A program made the translations under genes and the position numbers. The notes beneath the pieces are model-generated. The model was not told where the DNA came from. It did no database searches and saw only the letters and a list, made by a program, of their open reading frames with translations. A DNA stretch of 64,000 bases. Origin: Desulfovibrio psychrotolerans (GTDB lineage Bacteria > Desulfobacterota > Desulfovibrionia > Desulfovibrionales > Desulfovibrionaceae). Where the stretch lies: the NCBI RefSeq assembly GCF_013340305.1, contig NZ_BLVP01000001.1, positions 558,001 through 622,000 of the forward strand, written 5' to 3'. Below, piece by piece: positions 61,208 to 64,000 of this stretch (position 1 is its first letter; the number at the start of each line of letters is the position of its first letter).

Positions 61208-62938
61208 CTAATCGGTAATGCCCCATCCTGCGTACACGGCCTTTTTCCAGCCTGCAAACGCTTCGGCGAATCCCTGCACGGGCAGTTCGGCCTTTTCTCC
61301 GGTGCGACGGTCCTTAACCTCCACCACGCCTCTGGCAAGCCCCTTGCCGCCCACCACAATCTGCATGGGAATGCCGATCAAATCCGCATCCTTGAACTTC
61401 ACGCCGGGACGCTCTTCACGGTCGTCCACCAGCACGTCCATGCCCTGTGCGGCAAGCAGCGTCTCTATCTCGTCCACCTTGGCGCACACGTCTTCGGTGC
61501 GGATGTCCAGATTCAGCACCAGTGCCTCAAAGGGAGCAATGGGCGGCGGAAACTTAATGCCGTCCGCGTCGTGGTTCTGTTCTATGCACGAGGCCACAAC
61601 CCGCGAAACGCCTATGCCATAGCAGCCCATAAGCATGGTCTGCTCCCTGCCCTGCTCGTCCACATACTTGCAGTTCATGGCCTCGGAATACTTGGTGCCC
61701 AGCTTGAACACATGGCCCACTTCTATCCCCTTGGTCAGGGAAATGGCCCCGCCGCACTTGGGGCAGGCATCGCCTTCCGTAATGAGGCGCAGGTCCGCAA
61801 AACCGGCAAGCTTCACATCACGCTTAAGCGACACGTGCTTCAGATGCGTGTCCGCCTTGTTAGCACCGGTAATCCAGTCCGTGGCAAGACGCAGTTCATT
61901 GTCCGCCACTATACGCGATACCTGAATGCCCACAGGACCGGCATACCCCACCGGAGCGTTGGTCCACTTCTGCACCTGCTCGGGGGTGGCCATTTCCAGC
62001 GTATCGGCATGGAGCAGATTCTTCAGCTTAATATCATTAAGCTCGCGGTCGCCGCGCACAAGCGCCACCACGGGTTCACCGTCCGCAACGTAGATAAGGG
62101 TCTTGATAATGGCGGCGGGAGTCACATCAAGAAACGCCGCCACCTCTTCCACCGTGCACTTGCCGGGGGTAGCGGTTTCCTCAAAGGGAATATCCAGCCT
62201 GTCGCACTCGTCCCCCGTGCAGAAGACTTCGGCGCGTTCGATGTTGGCAGCGTAGGAGCATTCCTTGCACACCACCACCGTATCCTCGCCGGTATCGGCC
62301 AGCACCATGAATTCATGGGAAAAACTGCCGCCAATGGAGCCGCTGTCCGCCTCCACAGGGCGGAAGCTCAGGGCCATGCGGGAGAATATGGACATATAGG
62401 CATCGTACATAGCTTGGTAGCTGACATCCAGCCCCTGCTGGTCCCTGTCAAAGGAGTACGCATCCTTCATGATGAATTCACGCCCGCGCATCAGGCCGAA
62501 CCGGGGGCGAATCTCATCCCGGAACTTGGTCTGTATCTGGTACAGATTCATGGGCAGCTGGCGGTAGGAACGCACTTCGCCGCGCACTATGTCGGTTATC
62601 ACTTCCTCATGCGTGGGACCAAGGCAGCAGTCGCGCTGGTGCCTGTCCTTAAAGCGCAGAAGCTCCGGCCCGTAAAAATCCCAGCGGCCAGATTCCTGCC
62701 ACAGGTCCGCAGGCTGCACCATGGGCATGCTCACCTCGTTGGCTCCTGCCTTGTCCATTTCCTGCCGCACAATGCTGGCAGCCTTGGATATAGACCGCAA
62801 CCCCAGCGGCATGTAGGTGTACACGCCGGAAGTAAGCTTGCGTATCATGCCCGCGCGGGTGAGCAGCTTGTGGCTTACCACTTCTGCGTCGCTGGGGGCT
62901 TCCTTGAGGGTGGGGATATAAAAACGGCTCCAACGCAT
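61208..62938 (-). CDS. proS: Prolyl-tRNA synthetase (bacterial type with editing domain)
   Basis: 576 residues, AAGGA 7 nt before the ATG. Class II motifs: [33 protein letters not shown] at the start, motif 2 with [26 protein letters not shown], motif 3 [18 protein letters not shown]. The YbaK-like editing insertion (about 225-380) and the C-terminal anticodon-binding domain ([13 protein letters not shown]) are present. Charges tRNA-Pro and hydrolyses mischarged alanyl-tRNA-Pro. Adjacent to ispG by one base. Confidence 0.97.
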   Translation of the reverse strand: MRWSRFYIPTLKEAPSDAEVVSHKLLTRAGMIRKLTSGVYTYMPLGLRSISKAASIVRQEMDKAGANEVSMPMVQPADLWQESGRWDFYGPELLRFKDRHQRDCCLGPTHEEVITDIVRGEVRSYRQLPMNLYQIQTKFRDEIRPRFGLMRGREFIMKDAYSFDRDQQGLDVSYQAMYDAYMSIFSRMALSFRPVEADSGSIGGSFSHEFMVLADTGEDTVVVCKECSYAANIERAEVFCTGDECDRLDIPFEETATPGKCTVEEVAAFLDVTPAAIIKTLIYVADGEPVVALVRGDRELNDIKLKNLLHADTLEMATPEQVQKWTNAPVGYAGPVGIQVSRIVADNELRLATDWITGANKADTHLKHVSLKRDVKLAGFADLRLITEGDACPKCGGAISLTKGIEVGHVFKLGTKYSEAMNCKYVDEQGREQTMLMGCYGIGVSRVVASCIEQNHDADGIKFPPPIAPFEALVLNLDIRTEDVCAKVDEIETLLAAQGMDVLVDDREERPGVKFKDADLIGIPMQIVVGGKGLARGVVEVKDRRTGEKAELPVQGFAEAFAGWKKAVYAGWGITD

Positions 62939-64000
62939 TATCTGTCCTTTCTCCGTTCTTCAAGAAACGAGTCGAGTTCTTCCATGAAGGCTTCGAGCAA
63001 TCTGGCCCCGCCCTTTACTGTCTTCACAATTTCTCCCTTGCGGAAGATGATGCCCTTGTCCCTGCCGCCCGCAACGCCTATATCGGCCTCGCGCGCCTCT
63101 CCGGGACCGTTGACCACGCACCCCATAACCGCCACCTTAAAGGAGTCCGTCACGCCTTCCAGACGCCGCTCCACTTCCTCGGCAAGGTTGATGAGGCCTA
63201 TCTCGGTTCTGCCGCAGGTGGGGCAGGAGATGATTTCCGGCCCGCGGTAGCGCAGCCCGAGCGCGCGCAGCAGCTCCCACGCCACGGCCATTTCCTTTAC
63301 GGGATCATCCGTCAGGGAGATGCGCAAGGTATCACCAATGCCCTGCCAGAGCAATATGCCAAGCCCCACAGACGACTTTACGGCCCCGCGCAGCAGGGTA
63401 CCTGCCTCGGTTACGCCTATGTGCAGCGGATAGTCGCACCGCCCTGCAAGAAGCCGGTACGCGTCTATGGTGTGCAGCACGGAAGAGGACTTAAGAGAAA
63501 TCTTAATGTCGTGGAACCCGCGTTCCTCAAGCATGCGCACATGCCCCAGCGCACTCTCCACCATAGCCTCGGGAGTGGGGCCGCAGTACTTTTCCAGCAG
63601 TGCCTTTTCCACAGAACCGCTGTTCACCCCCACCCGTATGGACGCACCACGCGCGCGGGCGGCATCCACCACCGCATCCACGTTCTTCTTCCCGCCTATA
63701 TTGCCAGGATTTATACGCAGGCCGTCCGCTCCCGCTTCCAGCGCCATTATGGCGAGGCGATGATCAAAATGAATATCCGCAATAAGCGGCATGCCCGTCT
63801 GATTTCTGATGGGTCCTATGGCCCACGCGGCCCCTTCGTTCAGCACGGCCACGCGCACAATTTCGCACCCGGCTTCGGCCAGTTGCCGTATCTGCTCCAC
63901 CGTGGCTTCCACATCCCGGGTATCCGTGTTGGTCATGCTCTGCACCACCACCGGATTGTCCCCCCCTATGCGGACGCTCCCCACCCTGATCTCACGCGTT
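62938..64000 (-). CDS. ispG: 4-hydroxy-3-methylbut-2-enyl diphosphate synthase, N-terminus cut by the window
   Basis: The visible 354 codons cover the TIM barrel and the C-terminal Fe-S domain. [52 protein letters not shown] at the start, then IGVTEAG, and the [4Fe-4S] ligands in [12 protein letters not shown] and [12 protein letters not shown]; these are the catalytic hallmark. Carries out the penultimate MEP-pathway step, with flavodoxin or ferredoxin as electron donor. The missing N-terminus is probably only a few residues beyond the window edge. First gene of the run to dxs that can be seen. Confidence 0.95.
   Translation of the reverse strand, partial: TREIRVGSVRIGGDNPVVVQSMTNTDTRDVEATVEQIRQLAEAGCEIVRVAVLNEGAAWAIGPIRNQTGMPLIADIHFDHRLAIMALEAGADGLRINPGNIGGKKNVDAVVDAARARGASIRVGVNSGSVEKALLEKYCGPTPEAMVESALGHVRMLEERGFHDIKISLKSSSVLHTIDAYRLLAGRCDYPLHIGVTEAGTLLRGAVKSSVGLGILLWQGIGDTLRISLTDDPVKEMAVAWELLRALGLRYRGPEIISCPTCGRTEIGLINLAEEVERRLEGVTDSFKVAVMGCVVNGPGEAREADIGVAGGRDKGIIFRKGEIVKTVKGGARLLEAFMEELDSFLEERRKDR

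Noticed and set aside
61103-63250. A 715-aa open frame on the plus strand opposite proS and ispG
   Set aside because: Same reason: antisense shadow of two clearly identified housekeeping genes.

Overview
The window looks like a chromosomal segment of a sulfate-reducing bacterium of the Desulfovibrio type (Desulfovibrionales; genus-level placement is inference). Supporting signs are moderately high GC, an eight-haem secreted cytochrome c, two Rrf2 regulators beside a sulfide:quinone-reductase-like flavoprotein with a DUF1641 partner, a Cys-rich PAS histidine kinase, a DUF2318/ABC cluster and a periplasmic beta-carbonic anhydrase. There is no phage, transposase, CRISPR array, rRNA or tRNA that I can recognise. 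Both ends cut genes: a hybrid histidine kinase on the left and ispG on the right.

Layout. 1-8.4 kb: sensor kinase, octahaem cytochrome, the ablAB pair for N-acetyl-beta-lysine (osmolyte), a sulfotransferase and a radical-SAM/SPASM enzyme. 8.4-11 kb: a Trp-rich 63-aa protein behind a leader with alternating complementary segments, then two Rrf2 genes with palindromes upstream. 11.2-15.6 kb: SQR-like flavoprotein, DUF1641 protein, stand-alone receiver and PAS kinase, probably a sulfur/redox sensing and respiration unit. 15.7-24.3 kb: YhcH-family protein, RND efflux pair, and a DUF2318-FtsX-ATPase cluster. 24.3-33 kb: LysR, carbonic anhydrase, MarR/nitroreductase, metF, NAGPA-type protein, FmdB, with several small membrane proteins. 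32.8-39.5 kb: paralogous TPR proteins, a GH57-type glycosidase and a PIN-PhoH protein. 39.7-46 kb: chemoreceptor and pstSCA. 46-52.7 kb: ComFB-like, PHP phosphatase, a double ABC ATPase fused to a TrpF-like barrel, a 24-aa membrane peptide, a NapH-like ferredoxin and HtpX. 52.7-55.1 kb: ECF sigma, putative anti-sigma and two Spy/CpxP-like proteins. 55.4-64 kb: an isoprenoid/housekeeping run on the minus strand (ispG, proS, xseA, M23 peptidase, xseB, ispA, dxs).

Two observations stand out. First, at least ten short tandem-repeat tracts, mostly with an exact 9-bp period (others 10, 12 or 20), are scattered through unrelated contexts: intergenic DNA, the loop of a terminator, the space abutting stop codons, and in-frame linkers or insertions in proteins. 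Period 9 keeps the reading frame, and the tracts look like a lineage-specific minisatellite family. Second, an 847-aa protein joins two ModF-like ABC ATPase domains to a C-terminal phosphoribosylanthranilate-isomerase-like barrel whose catalytic Cys position is Ala. Both follow from the sequence; their function is open.
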